Source: CAJQQY01 sp964564545
GTDB taxonomy: Bacteria; Bacteroidota; Bacteroidia; Chitinophagales; Saprospiraceae
Length of the DNA: 64,000 nt
Reading direction: 5' to 3'
NCBI GenBank assembly: GCA_964564545.1
Contig: CAZMBP010000071.1
Location: 21,081-85,080, forward strand
A model generated the notes under the pieces. That model made no database searches. It was not told the DNA's origin and saw nothing but the letters and a program-made list of their open reading frames with translations. A program made the position numbers and the translations under genes. This document shows, in pieces, positions 17,562-26,184 of this stretch (its first letter is position 1; the number at the start of each line of letters is the position of its first letter).

Positions 17562-18098
17562 ATGAAAAAGACATCTAAAATCAATCTACTTAGCTTATTA
17601 TTTTTAGCAAGCCTATTAATTAATTCCACCATTTATGCTCAAAGTCTAGCTGTTCAAAATTCAGATTTTGAAGGTATTAATCAAAATTGGACAGGTCAAT
17701 TGCAATATCTCAATTATGGTGATGACAAAAGCATTGTAAAGATTCATTGCACCTTGAAAACTGATTTTAAGAAAGGAAAAATTAAGTCAATTATTGAGTT
17801 TAATGAATTGGATAAAAAGGGTAAAAAAATGACAAGTAAGAGTAAATTTCAACTTTCCAAAAATGGAGAATTCTTTCTGATTGATAAAGAAAAATGGGAA
17901 GTAGTTTCTATGGAAAAAGCTGACCAAAACATTCAAATAATCGCTCAGAAAAGAGGCAAGGATAATAACCGAATGGCTGATTTAAAAATCACTTGGACAC
18001 TTAAAAAGAATCAATCTATATCTTGGAAAAAAGACGTTCGATATGATGGTACTGACCAGTTTTTCAATCGAAACTCTTTTAGCTTTTCGAAAAAATAA
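17562..18098 (+). CDS. small secreted protein of unknown function
   Basis: The protein (178 aa) has a signal peptide (1-26, ending STIYAQ) and a Lys-rich, beta-strand-like mature part with repeated WTGQLQYLNY and LKITWTLKKN type strands. No cysteine pair, lipobox or known motif is seen. The pattern recalls lipocalin-like small domains, but I cannot assign it. It is the second gene after the membrane-anchored AraC regulator and precedes a structured convergent intergenic region. Confidence 0.55.
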   Translation: MKKTSKINLLSLLFLASLLINSTIYAQSLAVQNSDFEGINQNWTGQLQYLNYGDDKSIVKIHCTLKTDFKKGKIKSIIEFNELDKKGKKMTSKSKFQLSKNGEFFLIDKEKWEVVSMEKADQNIQIIAQKRGKDNNRMADLKITWTLKKNQSISWKKDVRYDGTDQFFNRNSFSFSKK

Positions 18099-18105
18099 AT
18101 TATAA

Positions 18106-18241
18106 AAACAGGAGTCATCTTTTTACCTGTTAACAGTTTTCGCTCCAGTAAAGGTGAAAATGTTAAATTGAAATTTCAAATACCAACTATTTAGTTAAAT
18201 TGAGCATAAGCAATTTAACAATTAGCGAAGCGAAAATAGTT
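18106..18241. repeat. nested inverted repeats between convergent genes
   Basis: AACAGG (18106-18111) pairs with CCTGTT (18126-18131). GTTAAATTG (18194-18202) pairs perfectly with CAATTTAAC (18211-18219). This second stem is enclosed by AACTATTT (18185-18192) and AAATAGTT (18234-18241). The set can fold as two or three stacked stems and lies between two convergent genes. It may serve as a terminator region. Confidence 0.5.
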
Positions 18242-18324
18242 TAGAAGCAAGTTTGATTCCTACTAAAAAAAACATCTTAAATTTCCAAATTAAAATTTCG
18301 GGAGGACTCATCTAATATTTCAAC

Positions 18325-19257
18325 CTAATTTTCAATTAATTGAATTAAACGTTTTTGCAATTCTCCATTTGGGTATTTTCCAAAACCTGCTTGAACGTTA
18401 TCCTTCATATGTTTTGCTTTTGAAGTACCTGGAATCACACAATTTACTGCAGGATGAGCTAGAATGAATTTTAGAAAAATTTGCCCCCAACTTTCCGCAT
18501 CAAATTCTTTTGTCCAAGTTGGAATCGATTCTCCTTTTACTTTTCTAAATAAAGAGCCTCCCTCGTATGGACGGTTAATTATTACAGCGATACCTTTATC
18601 TTGAGCCAATGGTAAAATTCTTTCAGCTGCATCTCGAACGGCGAGGTTATAGTTGATTTGGATAAAATCAAGTTTTTCATTTTTCATGATTTTTTCCATT
18701 TCAGCATAACCACCTCTATGATAATGAGTGATTCCAATATTTCGAATTTTACCTTCTTCTTTCCATTTATATAAAGTCTTCATATGAGTTTTCCAATCTA
18801 CCAAGTTATGGATTTGCATCAGATCCATTGGCGTTGCTCCCATCAAGTTCATGGAAGTATGCATTTGATCAATGCCTTCTTCTTTTCCGGTTGTCCAAAC
18901 TTTCGTTGCTTCGAAGATTTTATTTTTTATTTCTAATTCAGTAGTTAATTCTCCAACTACTTTTTCTGATCGGCCATACATTGGTGATGAATCAATTACT
19001 GAACCTCCGCTCTCAACTAATATTTTTAAAACTTCTTTTAATGGATTTCTTTCTACTTGAGAATTACCAACATCAAAACTTTGCCATGTTCCAACTCCCA
19101 CAACTGGCAATAATTTTCCGCTTGAAGGTATTTTTCGTGTATTCATAGTTACATTTTTTAGCTCACCTAAAAGTGAGGGAACCAATAAGGAAGATACTCC
19201 TAAGGACATCCATTTTGCTGCTTCTCTTCTTGAGATATTACTCCATGCATTTTCCAT
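18325..19257 (-). CDS. aldo/keto reductase with Tat-like signal
   Basis: An NADPH-dependent aldo/keto reductase. After the chosen ATG at 19257 comes ISRREAAKWMSLGVSSLLVP, a twin-arginine-like signal, suggesting export to the periplasm. The catalytic tetrad is visible as Asp and Tyr in DSSPMYGRSE, Lys in FEATKVW and His in MQIHNLVD. NADP-binding segments INRPYEGGSLF and VIPGTSKAKH follow. The frame is open upstream to an ATG at 19308, but the later start puts the Tat motif at the usual distance. It is probably monocistronic and convergent with the small secreted gene. Confidence 0.85.
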   Translation of the reverse strand: MENAWSNISRREAAKWMSLGVSSLLVPSLLGELKNVTMNTRKIPSSGKLLPVVGVGTWQSFDVGNSQVERNPLKEVLKILVESGGSVIDSSPMYGRSEKVVGELTTELEIKNKIFEATKVWTTGKEEGIDQMHTSMNLMGATPMDLMQIHNLVDWKTHMKTLYKWKEEGKIRNIGITHYHRGGYAEMEKIMKNEKLDFIQINYNLAVRDAAERILPLAQDKGIAVIINRPYEGGSLFRKVKGESIPTWTKEFDAESWGQIFLKFILAHPAVNCVIPGTSKAKHMKDNVQAGFGKYPNGELQKRLIQLIEN

Positions 19258-19397
19258 GATTAATTTTTTAGGCTTCAAAGGTTTGCTAAAGTTATCACAA
19301 AAACTCAAAACTTAAAAAACGAGAATTTACAAAGCACCAAATATATTGATACCCAAAAAAACTGATAATCAATTATTTAGAAACTAATTTTCAAAAA

Positions 19398-19434
19398 AAA
19401 GTGGTGTTAGCTCCTAATTTGCTAACACCACTTT
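19398..19434 (-). terminator. rho-independent terminator of the four-gene minus-strand cluster
   Basis: AAAGTGGTGTTAGC (19398-19411) pairs perfectly with GCTAACACCACTTT (19421-19434) over 14 bp with a 9-nt loop. On the minus strand the stem is followed by eight T. Confidence 0.92.
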
Positions 19435-19461
19435 CTTTTGATTATTTAAATTCCATTTTTC

Positions 19462-20262
19462 TCAAAAAGCATTTTCTACAAAAACCTCTTCTAAAGAATC
19501 ATCTTTTTTATCTAATTCATGCATCGTTATTGTTGCAGTCACCGCAGCTAAAAGTGGTGCTAAAAAAGCACCTAGAACAGGAAGTAACATTAATACATAA
19601 ACTACTATCCCAATTCCAATAGATACTCCCGTGTATTGCCGAGTATATTTAAAACTTTGCTTGATGGTCATATGGTAAATTTCGTTGTAGTTGTCAATAA
19701 TTACAAATCCTAAGAAGAAACATTGAATAACAAAATTCACCCCAGGTTTTATGACTTCGATTCCCAAAATTGAAAGTCCTACTCCAGCTAAAACAGTAGA
19801 AAAAGTCTCCATTACATAGGCAAATAAAACCACTTTAAACATTCGAACTTGTGCTTGAATAAATGAATTCAAACTCGCTTCTGCTTTTTCCCCTGTCAAG
19901 ATTTCTAAGGTCTTTCTAGCAAAATGAAAAATCACAACTTCCATCAAAATCAAAATCGCATACTTAAAACCACTCATCATAAAAAGGTCATAACCTTCAT
20001 CAATTGTATTCCCAATCAAGTTGCCAACAGTATTAAACGATATTCCTTTTTCTGAAGTCTGATTAAAAAAGTCATTAAAAACTCCTGCAAACTTTAAGCT
20101 TACAGCTACACCTAATAACAATAAAAATTTTGTTACCCAACTATAATCAAGAAAACCCTTCCACAACTTATTCGTTTTGATGAAAGGGAAAACGTCACGA
20201 TAATTTTTAATCGTGATTAAAAAATCTCTTTTGAAAAATTGAAGGGAAGTAAGTAAATCCAT
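19462..20262 (-). CDS. EI24/CysZ-like multi-span membrane protein
   Basis: The 266-residue protein has about five or six hydrophobic segments (near residues 44-60, 95-110, 140-165, 175-195 and 215-245). The layout, with TIKQSFKYTRQYTGVSIGIG between helices and LLPVLGAFLAPLLAAVTATI near the end, resembles the EI24 domain family (which includes the sulfate transporter CysZ). It is the last gene of a minus-strand cluster with a PspA-like and a coiled-coil protein, followed by a strong terminator. Function is not known; membrane homeostasis is a guess from context. Confidence 0.55.
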   Translation of the reverse strand: MDLLTSLQFFKRDFLITIKNYRDVFPFIKTNKLWKGFLDYSWVTKFLLLLGVAVSLKFAGVFNDFFNQTSEKGISFNTVGNLIGNTIDEGYDLFMMSGFKYAILILMEVVIFHFARKTLEILTGEKAEASLNSFIQAQVRMFKVVLFAYVMETFSTVLAGVGLSILGIEVIKPGVNFVIQCFFLGFVIIDNYNEIYHMTIKQSFKYTRQYTGVSIGIGIVVYVLMLLPVLGAFLAPLLAAVTATITMHELDKKDDSLEEVFVENAF

Positions 20263-20289
20263 TACAATGTTTCTCGTTGTTAATAACTT

Positions 20290-20327
20290 GTAAGTTGATT
20301 GTTATAATTTTACAACAATCAACTTAC
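20290..20327. repeat. 14-bp perfect inverted repeat between cluster genes
   Basis: GTAAGTTGATTGTT (20290-20303) pairs perfectly with AACAATCAACTTAC (20314-20327) around a 10-nt loop. It lies between the PspA-like gene and the EI24-like gene on the minus strand. There is no clear T-run, so it could attenuate transcription or stabilise the upstream mRNA. Confidence 0.75.
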
Positions 20328-20335
20328 ATAAAAAT

Positions 20336-21355
20336 CTATTCAAATAAATTCTCGTAATTGTCAGAACTACCTTCTTGTCGAGTCTGTGGTCGAGCGACTT
20401 CACTATTCAAATCCAAAGTCTCTGTCGAAGAACTATCTCCCATTAATAGAAGATTACTTTTCTTTTCATACTCTTCCAACATCTTAATTCCTTCCTCCTC
20501 AAAAATTCCATTTTGTAAATCGATCGAATCCATAAATCCAGAAGACATTTCCATAAATCTCTCCATTTCACCGACTTTATTCGCTACATCATCAGCAACT
20601 CTTTCCATTGCCATATCAAACATTGCTCGTTTATCTGGATCTCCCGAAATCACACTCATCGCAGATTTCATCGCAGAATGAGATCCACGAATTGCTTTCC
20701 GCTCTTGTTTTTTTAATTCAACATTATCCTTAGTATCTTCCAATAAGATCTCAGAATTTTGATACATCTTGGAAAGGATTCGATACAAAATCTGCATTCG
20801 ATTATGCAATGTATCGTACTTTGCATTCACTTCTTTAAGACGAGCCGCTTTTCTACTTGACAAGATCATTTGCTTCTCCATTCCCTTTTCCTTTGCTTTA
20901 CTTGCCAATTTCATATTAGTCATGATCTCAGTTGAATTTTTATCCATAATACCTTTCAACTTTCGCATTTGACCTTTAAGCGCTCCAATTTGTTCGCTCA
21001 TCTTCCGAAGGTTACTTTTCAAATCATCTACATAACTTTCCAATATTCCAATTGGATCGATGTTCACAAAAATACCAGTCACCTTACGCATCACGCTTTT
21101 ATACATATACCAAATAAGGTTACGCATCTTAGGATCAAGAATCATATAAAGTACTGCTCCCAAAACAGCCAAGGTGGCTACTAAACTAAGCGTACCAGCA
21201 AATAATCCTAAAATCTTATCAAGATTAGTGGCTATCCCATACCCCGCCAATCCTAAAAAAGCCATTAAAAAAACTGCTCCCGTTACACCTTCTGGTTTTG
21301 ACCAAAATGATTTTTTTGCGAATTCATTATTATCAAAAGGAGTCATATCTGCCAT
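20336..21355 (-). CDS. membrane-anchored coiled-coil protein, PspA/ESCRT-III-like organisation
   Basis: The 339-residue protein has two hydrophobic segments (about 24-42 and 50-72). From about residue 95 it has a long helical, Lys/Glu/Met-rich coiled coil with DPIGILESYVDDLKSNLRKM, then AKEKGMEKQMILSSRKAARL and a helix around VADDVANKVGEMERFMEMS. The DP-x-x-(I/L)-L start of the first long helix and the hairpin-like helix layout resemble PspA/IM30, here with an added N-terminal membrane anchor. It is clustered with another coiled-coil gene and an EI24-like membrane protein. The similarity is by pattern and needs structure prediction; no enzymatic motif is seen. Confidence 0.55.
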   Translation of the reverse strand: MADMTPFDNNEFAKKSFWSKPEGVTGAVFLMAFLGLAGYGIATNLDKILGLFAGTLSLVATLAVLGAVLYMILDPKMRNLIWYMYKSVMRKVTGIFVNIDPIGILESYVDDLKSNLRKMSEQIGALKGQMRKLKGIMDKNSTEIMTNMKLASKAKEKGMEKQMILSSRKAARLKEVNAKYDTLHNRMQILYRILSKMYQNSEILLEDTKDNVELKKQERKAIRGSHSAMKSAMSVISGDPDKRAMFDMAMERVADDVANKVGEMERFMEMSSGFMDSIDLQNGIFEEEGIKMLEEYEKKSNLLLMGDSSSTETLDLNSEVARPQTRQEGSSDNYENLFE

Positions 21356-21428
21356 ATTTCTTCTAGTTTAATTTTTATAAAAATAAGTATTGTTCAGTTT
21401 TTATTGAAAAAATTATTATTTCAATTGT

Positions 21429-21980
21429 CTAAAGATTCTCATGAATTCCTTCAATATCTTTTTCGATTTGATTCATCACACTTTGATGAGCGAATTCAAA
21501 TTTTTCTTTGGCTTGATTAATCTTTTCAACTGCTGCATTAATCTTTTCATCTGCAGTATCAATAGTTTTTTGGTGCTTACCAATCAGAGCTTCTAATTCT
21601 TTGATTTGAGTTTTATATTTTTCTATTTGAACTTTAAGCTTTTCCACTTCATCCTTTTTACCTGCTACATTTCTAGTAATTTGGTTTTGCATCGCATTCC
21701 CAAACTTCTTTCTTTCTCCATCCAAAATCTTTTTATAGTGCGCCGCAGTTTCTAATAATTTATCTTTCGTCAATCCAACAGTAGCTGCAGTAGCATAAGC
21801 CGATTTCATGGCAGTCGCTTCATCCAAGTTCATTTTAGCCAAAGCTACCATAGATTGTTTAAATTCGATATAATCAAATCCTGGTAAATTATTTTTCTCC
21901 AAAGCATCAGTCAAAATTGAGATGCTTTTCTCATCCAACATATGATTTTCTCCAAATAATGATTTAAGGTCTTTTGACAT
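21429..21980 (-). CDS. cytosolic coiled-coil protein of the PspA-like cluster
   Basis: The 183-residue protein lacks signal and membrane segments. The first ~90 residues are helical with ALEKNNLPGFDYIEFKQSMVA, and the rest is a continuous coiled coil (about 95-175; EKLKVQIEKYKTQIKELEAL, KINAAVEKINQAKEKF). I do not recognise a family. It is 20 bp downstream of a TonB_C-like gene and 73 bp upstream of the PspA-like gene, so it is probably co-transcribed and may interact with the PspA-like protein through its coiled coil. Confidence 0.65.
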   Translation of the reverse strand: MSKDLKSLFGENHMLDEKSISILTDALEKNNLPGFDYIEFKQSMVALAKMNLDEATAMKSAYATAATVGLTKDKLLETAAHYKKILDGERKKFGNAMQNQITRNVAGKKDEVEKLKVQIEKYKTQIKELEALIGKHQKTIDTADEKINAAVEKINQAKEKFEFAHQSVMNQIEKDIEGIHENL

Positions 21981-22000
21981 TGTAATAATTTGAGTTTGTT

Positions 22001-22849
22001 TTATTGAAATTTAAATGTAATCGTTCCACATTCTTCCGGATCCAAACCTTTAGAAAACTTTGTTTTTTGGGCAGCTTCTATTGCCATATTCCTAAGTGTT
22101 TTATTAAACGTGGTTGAACCTCTTTGTGTAAATTTAGCAGTTTTTACATTTCCTTCTAAATCTATACACATTTTTATAACTACTGTTCCTTTTTTAGGAT
22201 TTTGCCCTCTGACTACAGGAGGTTGTACCAATGTTCTTTCTTTAAAATTACTTTCCGTAATTACATTGTTATTAATTGGTGTTCCTTTTGACTCTACAAC
22301 TCCTGACCGTTCAGTCATTTGTTCTGTTTTAGCAACTCTCAAAGGAACGACCGTGGAATATTCTTCTACCATTTGTTCTTTTGGAGGAGCAGAGTTTCCT
22401 TTTAGATTTTTTTCAGTTTCGCCAATGTAATTTGTGGCAACACTACCGTCCAATTGAAACATAGCAAATTCTAAAATTGCGCTGTCATATTTTTCCTTCT
22501 CATTCAAATTTAGATTTTCCCTAGCATCACTTTCTGCTAATCCTTTTAGCTCTCGGGAAGATCCATTAGTTGGTATACCTAAATAAGTTGGTGATTGAGA
22601 TTTGCCATTTAAAATAACCAAAACTCCTTTTATCACAGATTTATCCTTCAATAGAGATCGGAATTCAATACCATTCGAAGCAGTAAATAATGGTTGTATG
22701 TCATAACCAGCTTTACCTCCATCTAATCCCATTTCTTTTTGGTAAGCATATCCTTTGGTCAAGTATTTATATTCATCCAAGGTCGTCTCACTTTGAGCGA
22801 GCAACATAATTGGAAAAAACAATAAAATGAAATTGAAGATTTTTTTCAT
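22001..22849 (-). CDS. exported protein with TonB C-terminal-like domain
   Basis: A signal peptide (1-18, ending MLLAQ) precedes ~165 residues of unknown fold. The C-terminal ~75 residues (KKGTVVIKMCIDLEGNVKTA ... TFNKTLRNMAIEAAQKTKFS) match the TonB_C / AgmX-type domain. Unlike true TonB it has no uncleaved N-terminal anchor or Pro-rich spacer, so it is more likely a periplasmic TonB-like or AgmX/PglI-type protein. It heads the coiled-coil/PspA-like/EI24-like cluster, 20 bp from the next gene. Confidence 0.7.
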   Translation of the reverse strand: MKKIFNFILLFFPIMLLAQSETTLDEYKYLTKGYAYQKEMGLDGGKAGYDIQPLFTASNGIEFRSLLKDKSVIKGVLVILNGKSQSPTYLGIPTNGSSRELKGLAESDARENLNLNEKEKYDSAILEFAMFQLDGSVATNYIGETEKNLKGNSAPPKEQMVEEYSTVVPLRVAKTEQMTERSGVVESKGTPINNNVITESNFKERTLVQPPVVRGQNPKKGTVVIKMCIDLEGNVKTAKFTQRGSTTFNKTLRNMAIEAAQKTKFSKGLDPEECGTITFKFQ

Positions 22850-22952
22850 ACCTAAGTTTTATGCATTCAATTTCAAAGGGAATAAATTCAAATGCGATTA
22901 TAAAAAAATAAAAAATTGAAATCTCTTTCAGTATTGTTCGACTAGTGTCCGA

Positions 22953-23091
22953 AAATAGTCTGCCAACGTAGCTACGGACTTTAGTTGGCAGCAAAAAATT
23001 ACAAAAAATAAATCACCAATCATAGTTTTACAAAAACCAAATAAATTTGACTTGGTAAAGTCTTCGACTTCAGACTAAAGTCTGCAGCTAC
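22953..23091. repeat. REP-like inverted repeats at the 3' end of sbcC
   Basis: Bases 22968-22985 and 23074-23091 are inverted repeats (16 of 18). Nested hairpins are CTGCCAAC (22960-22967) with GTTGGCAG (22984-22991), and CAGACT (23071-23076) with AGTCTG (23079-23084). On the sbcC strand the right arm reads GTAGCTGCAGACTTTAGT, and its TAG is the sbcC stop codon. A related GTAGCTG unit lies at 35002-35043. Confidence 0.75.
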
Positions 23092-25472
23092 ATCCAATTC
23101 ACCGCACTACCCTCTTCTGTTTTTCTAACTTCCAATATTTCTGGAAAATGTTCCTTGATTGAATTAATATGAGAGACAATATAAATCTGCCGATATTGTT
23201 CTTTCAAATGATCCAAAGCTTTCAATATTTCAAACCTCCGGTCTTCATCTTGGCTCCCAAAAATTTCATCAAATCCTAAAAAACTTAAACCTTCTTCCGA
23301 TCCTGATAATTCTGCAATCGCTCGACTGATTCCTATCCTTAAACACAAATTAGCCAAATCAACTTCTCCTCCGGAAAATCTCGAAATTGGAAAATATTCT
23401 CCATCCTCTAAAATCTGAAACTCAAAATTCTCATCAACCGTTATCCCTTCGTATCGACCTCGAGTGATTTTTTGAAAAAGCTGACTTGAAGTATGGGAAA
23501 TTGAAGGGCGAACTCTTTCCAAAATTTGAGTTTTAAAAGTTTGAAAAATGCCATTCAACTCTTCTAATTGAAAAAATGATGCCTGACTTTCAGCTATTTG
23601 ATTTTCTATTTTGTGATGAGCATCTAGTTCTTTTTGAGTAGCTTGTAATTTGGTTTTTACTTCTTGCCAATGTTGTAATTGTTTTTGCCAAATATTTTGT
23701 GCTTCGTCTTTTTCAATCTCTAAAACATCCATTTTTTGTTGGACTTCATTGAATTTTTCAGGAGAAAACTTCAATGCTTTTATGGCTTTATTTTGTTCTT
23801 TGATGGACTGTTCTCCTTTGGAAATTCTCTCTTTTAAGGTTTTTGACTCTTCCTCTATTTGAGATTTTTTAGCTACTTCGTTTTCATTAGATCTGAATTG
23901 TATAAAGGTATTTTGAAAACCAGCAATGGCTTTTTTCAGATCTGAATGCTGTTTCGAATTGTAGTCTATTTTTCCGAAGCTATCAATTTCATTTTTTACT
24001 CCTTGCAAATTATTTTGATTCTCAACAATTTCTTTTTCACAATTAGAAATTTGGGTGAAAACATTTCTCAGGTTATTCAATTCACTTTCCAATTGTCGAG
24101 CTTCTTTTTTCGTGTTTAAAATTTGCTCTTCCAATTTTTCTAAAGCTAAATTAATCTTCGTTAATTCTTCCTTTTCATAAGCTTCAATTTCCTTCTGCAA
24201 TTTCCCAATCGTTTCATCGTAACTATTGATGAGTGGTTGCAAGCAAGTTGGGCAAGAAGCATCTTTTCCCAAATTTTGAATATTACTAACAATACTTTTA
24301 CGATCTTCTATTCGACCTTGAATCGTTCCTTTTTGAGTTCTACATTTTGAAATTTCTTTTTCGTAAATGTCTTGTTGAGAAAGACAATTTTGTAATAATT
24401 CTTTTTTCTCTACGCCTACTTTTTTCAAGTCGAAATCTTCGGGGAAATCCTTTTTAAAATTTGCCAATTTCTCTTGTAAAGATTTCTGTTGAGACAACAA
24501 CATTTTTTGTTGCTCTATAAATGATTTTTGATTATCAAATTTCAACCGCTCTTTTTCAAACACCTCTTCTTGTATTTTTTGCTCTAAAAAAGCCTTGACT
24601 TTTGGATGAATTAATTTTAATTCTTTTTCTAAAAGGTTTAATCTTTCAGCTTCTCGATTGTTTTTTTGTAAGTTTTCTTTTAATCCTTCTATTCCTTTTT
24701 CCCATCGACTCAATTCTAAATTGAGTTGATTAAATTGACGACTCAGTCCACTTTGCTCGTCAAAAATCTTCTTCGCCTCTTGGTATTTATTATTCTTCTT
24801 TTCAAAAACCTTTTTAAGTTTCTCTTCTTCTTTTTCTAATTTTTTCGATTCCTTACTTAAGGCAACTAACTGACTTTCAATATCTTGCAACTCATCTTCA
24901 GTCAATAACAATTTCCTTTGACCTTGAACCTCTTTACTTAAAGTATTCCGATCTTCTCTAATTATTTTTTGAATATCATCTAATTTATCCAAACCAACCA
25001 TTTTCCGAACCATCCGTTTCCGTTCTTCGCCTTTAGTATTGGAAATGATCCCTAATTCTTTTTGTCCTGAAAAAACAGAGCGAGTAAATGCATCTTTGTC
25101 CATGCCTAGCAACCTAATTACCTCTCTTGTCACAGGTGTGGAATCAGTAGCAACCATCTCATCTTTTTGATTGTACAAACCTGCTTTTGGTGCCAAAGCT
25201 TTCCCTCGGAATTCACGAATTACTCTCCAATTTTTCCCTTGCACTTCAAATGTCAACTCTAAGGAAACAGATTCTTTTTGTTCCACCCAACTGGACTTGT
25301 AGTGGTTTTTATCCAAAGAAATCTTTCCAAAAAGGCAAAGCAATATTGCTTCAAAAATACTCGATTTCCCTGAGCCATTTTTCCCTACAACACCTACTAG
25401 TCCTTCTCGAAAATCTAGTTCGAGTTTTCCGTATTGTTTGAAGTTTTTAAGTTGTAATTTTTTTAAAATCAT
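23088..25472 (-). CDS. sbcC: SbcC/Rad50-type SMC ATPase, exonuclease subunit
   Basis: The ATPase subunit of the SbcCD (Mre11-Rad50-like) nuclease that opens hairpins and trims blocked DNA ends. Walker A GKNGSGKSS is at residues 30-38. Long coiled coils (about 170-380 and 430-640) flank a zinc hook CPTC (about 410). The C-terminus has the ABC signature FSGGEVDLANLCLRI and Walker B/D-loop LGFDEIFGSQDEDRR. At 794 residues it is shorter than E. coli SbcC but normal for this group. The last residues and the stop (NWM then TAG) run into an intergenic repeat. Its partner sbcD is upstream, separated by the RAYT element. Confidence 0.92.
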   Translation of the reverse strand: MILKKLQLKNFKQYGKLELDFREGLVGVVGKNGSGKSSIFEAILLCLFGKISLDKNHYKSSWVEQKESVSLELTFEVQGKNWRVIREFRGKALAPKAGLYNQKDEMVATDSTPVTREVIRLLGMDKDAFTRSVFSGQKELGIISNTKGEERKRMVRKMVGLDKLDDIQKIIREDRNTLSKEVQGQRKLLLTEDELQDIESQLVALSKESKKLEKEEEKLKKVFEKKNNKYQEAKKIFDEQSGLSRQFNQLNLELSRWEKGIEGLKENLQKNNREAERLNLLEKELKLIHPKVKAFLEQKIQEEVFEKERLKFDNQKSFIEQQKMLLSQQKSLQEKLANFKKDFPEDFDLKKVGVEKKELLQNCLSQQDIYEKEISKCRTQKGTIQGRIEDRKSIVSNIQNLGKDASCPTCLQPLINSYDETIGKLQKEIEAYEKEELTKINLALEKLEEQILNTKKEARQLESELNNLRNVFTQISNCEKEIVENQNNLQGVKNEIDSFGKIDYNSKQHSDLKKAIAGFQNTFIQFRSNENEVAKKSQIEEESKTLKERISKGEQSIKEQNKAIKALKFSPEKFNEVQQKMDVLEIEKDEAQNIWQKQLQHWQEVKTKLQATQKELDAHHKIENQIAESQASFFQLEELNGIFQTFKTQILERVRPSISHTSSQLFQKITRGRYEGITVDENFEFQILEDGEYFPISRFSGGEVDLANLCLRIGISRAIAELSGSEEGLSFLGFDEIFGSQDEDRRFEILKALDHLKEQYRQIYIVSHINSIKEHFPEILEVRKTEEGSAVNWM

Positions 25473-25497
25473 TTATTCATCTTCTATTAACTGTCAA

Positions 25498-25580
25498 CCC
25501 CAAAGGGTAAAATATACGAGCACATGGTGAAACCCTGTGACTAAAAAATAACAATACATTCACATAAGCCCCAAAGGGGC
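25498..25580. repeat. left hairpin triplet of the RAYT element
   Basis: From the left: CCCCAAAGGG (25498-25507); CACATGGT with ACCCTGTG around GAA (25521-25539); and perfect GCCCC-AAA-GGGGC (25568-25580). The whole stretch is homologous, in inverted orientation, to 26087-26171. Confidence 0.85.
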
Positions 25581-25601
25581 GAAATAGTTAACTTTCAAAA
25601 T

Positions 25602-26054
25602 CTAATCCCACATATATCGTTCATCATATTCGATTTTATATTGATTCAAAAATGCCCTGTATTCATCTTGAAAGGAATGTTTTTTATGATGTTCCTCTTG
25701 GCTTTTAATATAATTAATAACAATCTTAACTTCCTTAGGATTTACCGAAAATGCTCCATATCCATTTTGCCAATAAAAATTTTGATAATGATCTCCTTTC
25801 CTTTTAATCCATTTGGATGAATGTGATTTTACTTCTTCAAGGAGTTTCATTAATGGAATTTTTTTTGACAGTTCACATATTATGTGGACATGATCTTCGA
25901 TTCCTCCAATTTGCAAAATATAGCATTCTAATTTATTGCAAATTCCAGCGATGTATGCGTATAGTTCTTTTTCTATTTTTTTGTCTATTAAGGGTTTTCT
26001 GTTTTTTGTACTCCACACTAGGTGAATGTAATTCTTTACTAGGGATTGGGGCAT
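25602..26054 (-). CDS. IS200-like / REP-associated (RAYT) Y1 transposase
   Basis: A 150-residue single-domain HUH endonuclease of the Y1_Tnp family, which cuts and joins single-stranded DNA at hairpins. The metal-binding HUH motif is H55-V-H57 in EDHVHIICEL. The catalytic tyrosine is expected to be Y115 in VINYIKSQEEHH. The N-terminus (YIHLVWSTKNRKPLI) matches the family's first strand. Length and motif order are complete, so it may be active. Its bracketing hairpins favour a RAYT over a classic IS200. It sits in the middle of the sbcDC operon and is transcribed in the same direction. Confidence 0.9.
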   Translation of the reverse strand: MPQSLVKNYIHLVWSTKNRKPLIDKKIEKELYAYIAGICNKLECYILQIGGIEDHVHIICELSKKIPLMKLLEEVKSHSSKWIKRKGDHYQNFYWQNGYGAFSVNPKEVKIVINYIKSQEEHHKKHSFQDEYRAFLNQYKIEYDERYMWD

Positions 26055-26086
26055 TATGTTTTAATTTTAGAGTGAGATATTATTGC

Positions 26087-26171
26087 GCCCCTTTGGGGCT
26101 TTTTTGATATAATGGTTTTTGGTTTTTCACAGGGCTACACCCTGTGCTGGTGTATTTTGCCCCTTTGGGGC
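26087..26171. repeat. right hairpin triplet of the RAYT element
   Basis: GCCCC-TTT-GGGGC (26087-26099), the perfect stem CACAGGG/CCCTGTG with loop CTACA (26128-26146), then GCCCC-TTT-GGGGC (26159-26171). It is the mirror image of the left triplet. Confidence 0.88.
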
Positions 26172-26184
26172 TTTGGGGTTTTGT

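Larger units (their letters stand above)
25498..26171. mobile_element. RAYT / IS200-like element inserted between sbcD and sbcC
   Basis: A ~0.67-kb unit: one Y1 HUH transposase gene (25602-26054) bracketed by mirror-image sets of three hairpins (25498-25580 and 26087-26171). The same hairpin order, read inward from each end, is CCCCAAAGGG(G), CACA...TGTG, then GCCCC-AAA-GGGGC. It starts 13 bp after the sbcD stop and ends 26 bp before the sbcC start. This matches REP-associated tyrosine transposases flanked by their REP/BIME units. Exact ends and any target duplication cannot be fixed from one copy. Confidence 0.8.

Noticed and set aside
22001..22849. True TonB energy transducer
   Set aside because: It has a cleavable signal peptide and no Pro-rich spacer or ExbB/ExbD neighbours; only the C-terminal domain is TonB-like.
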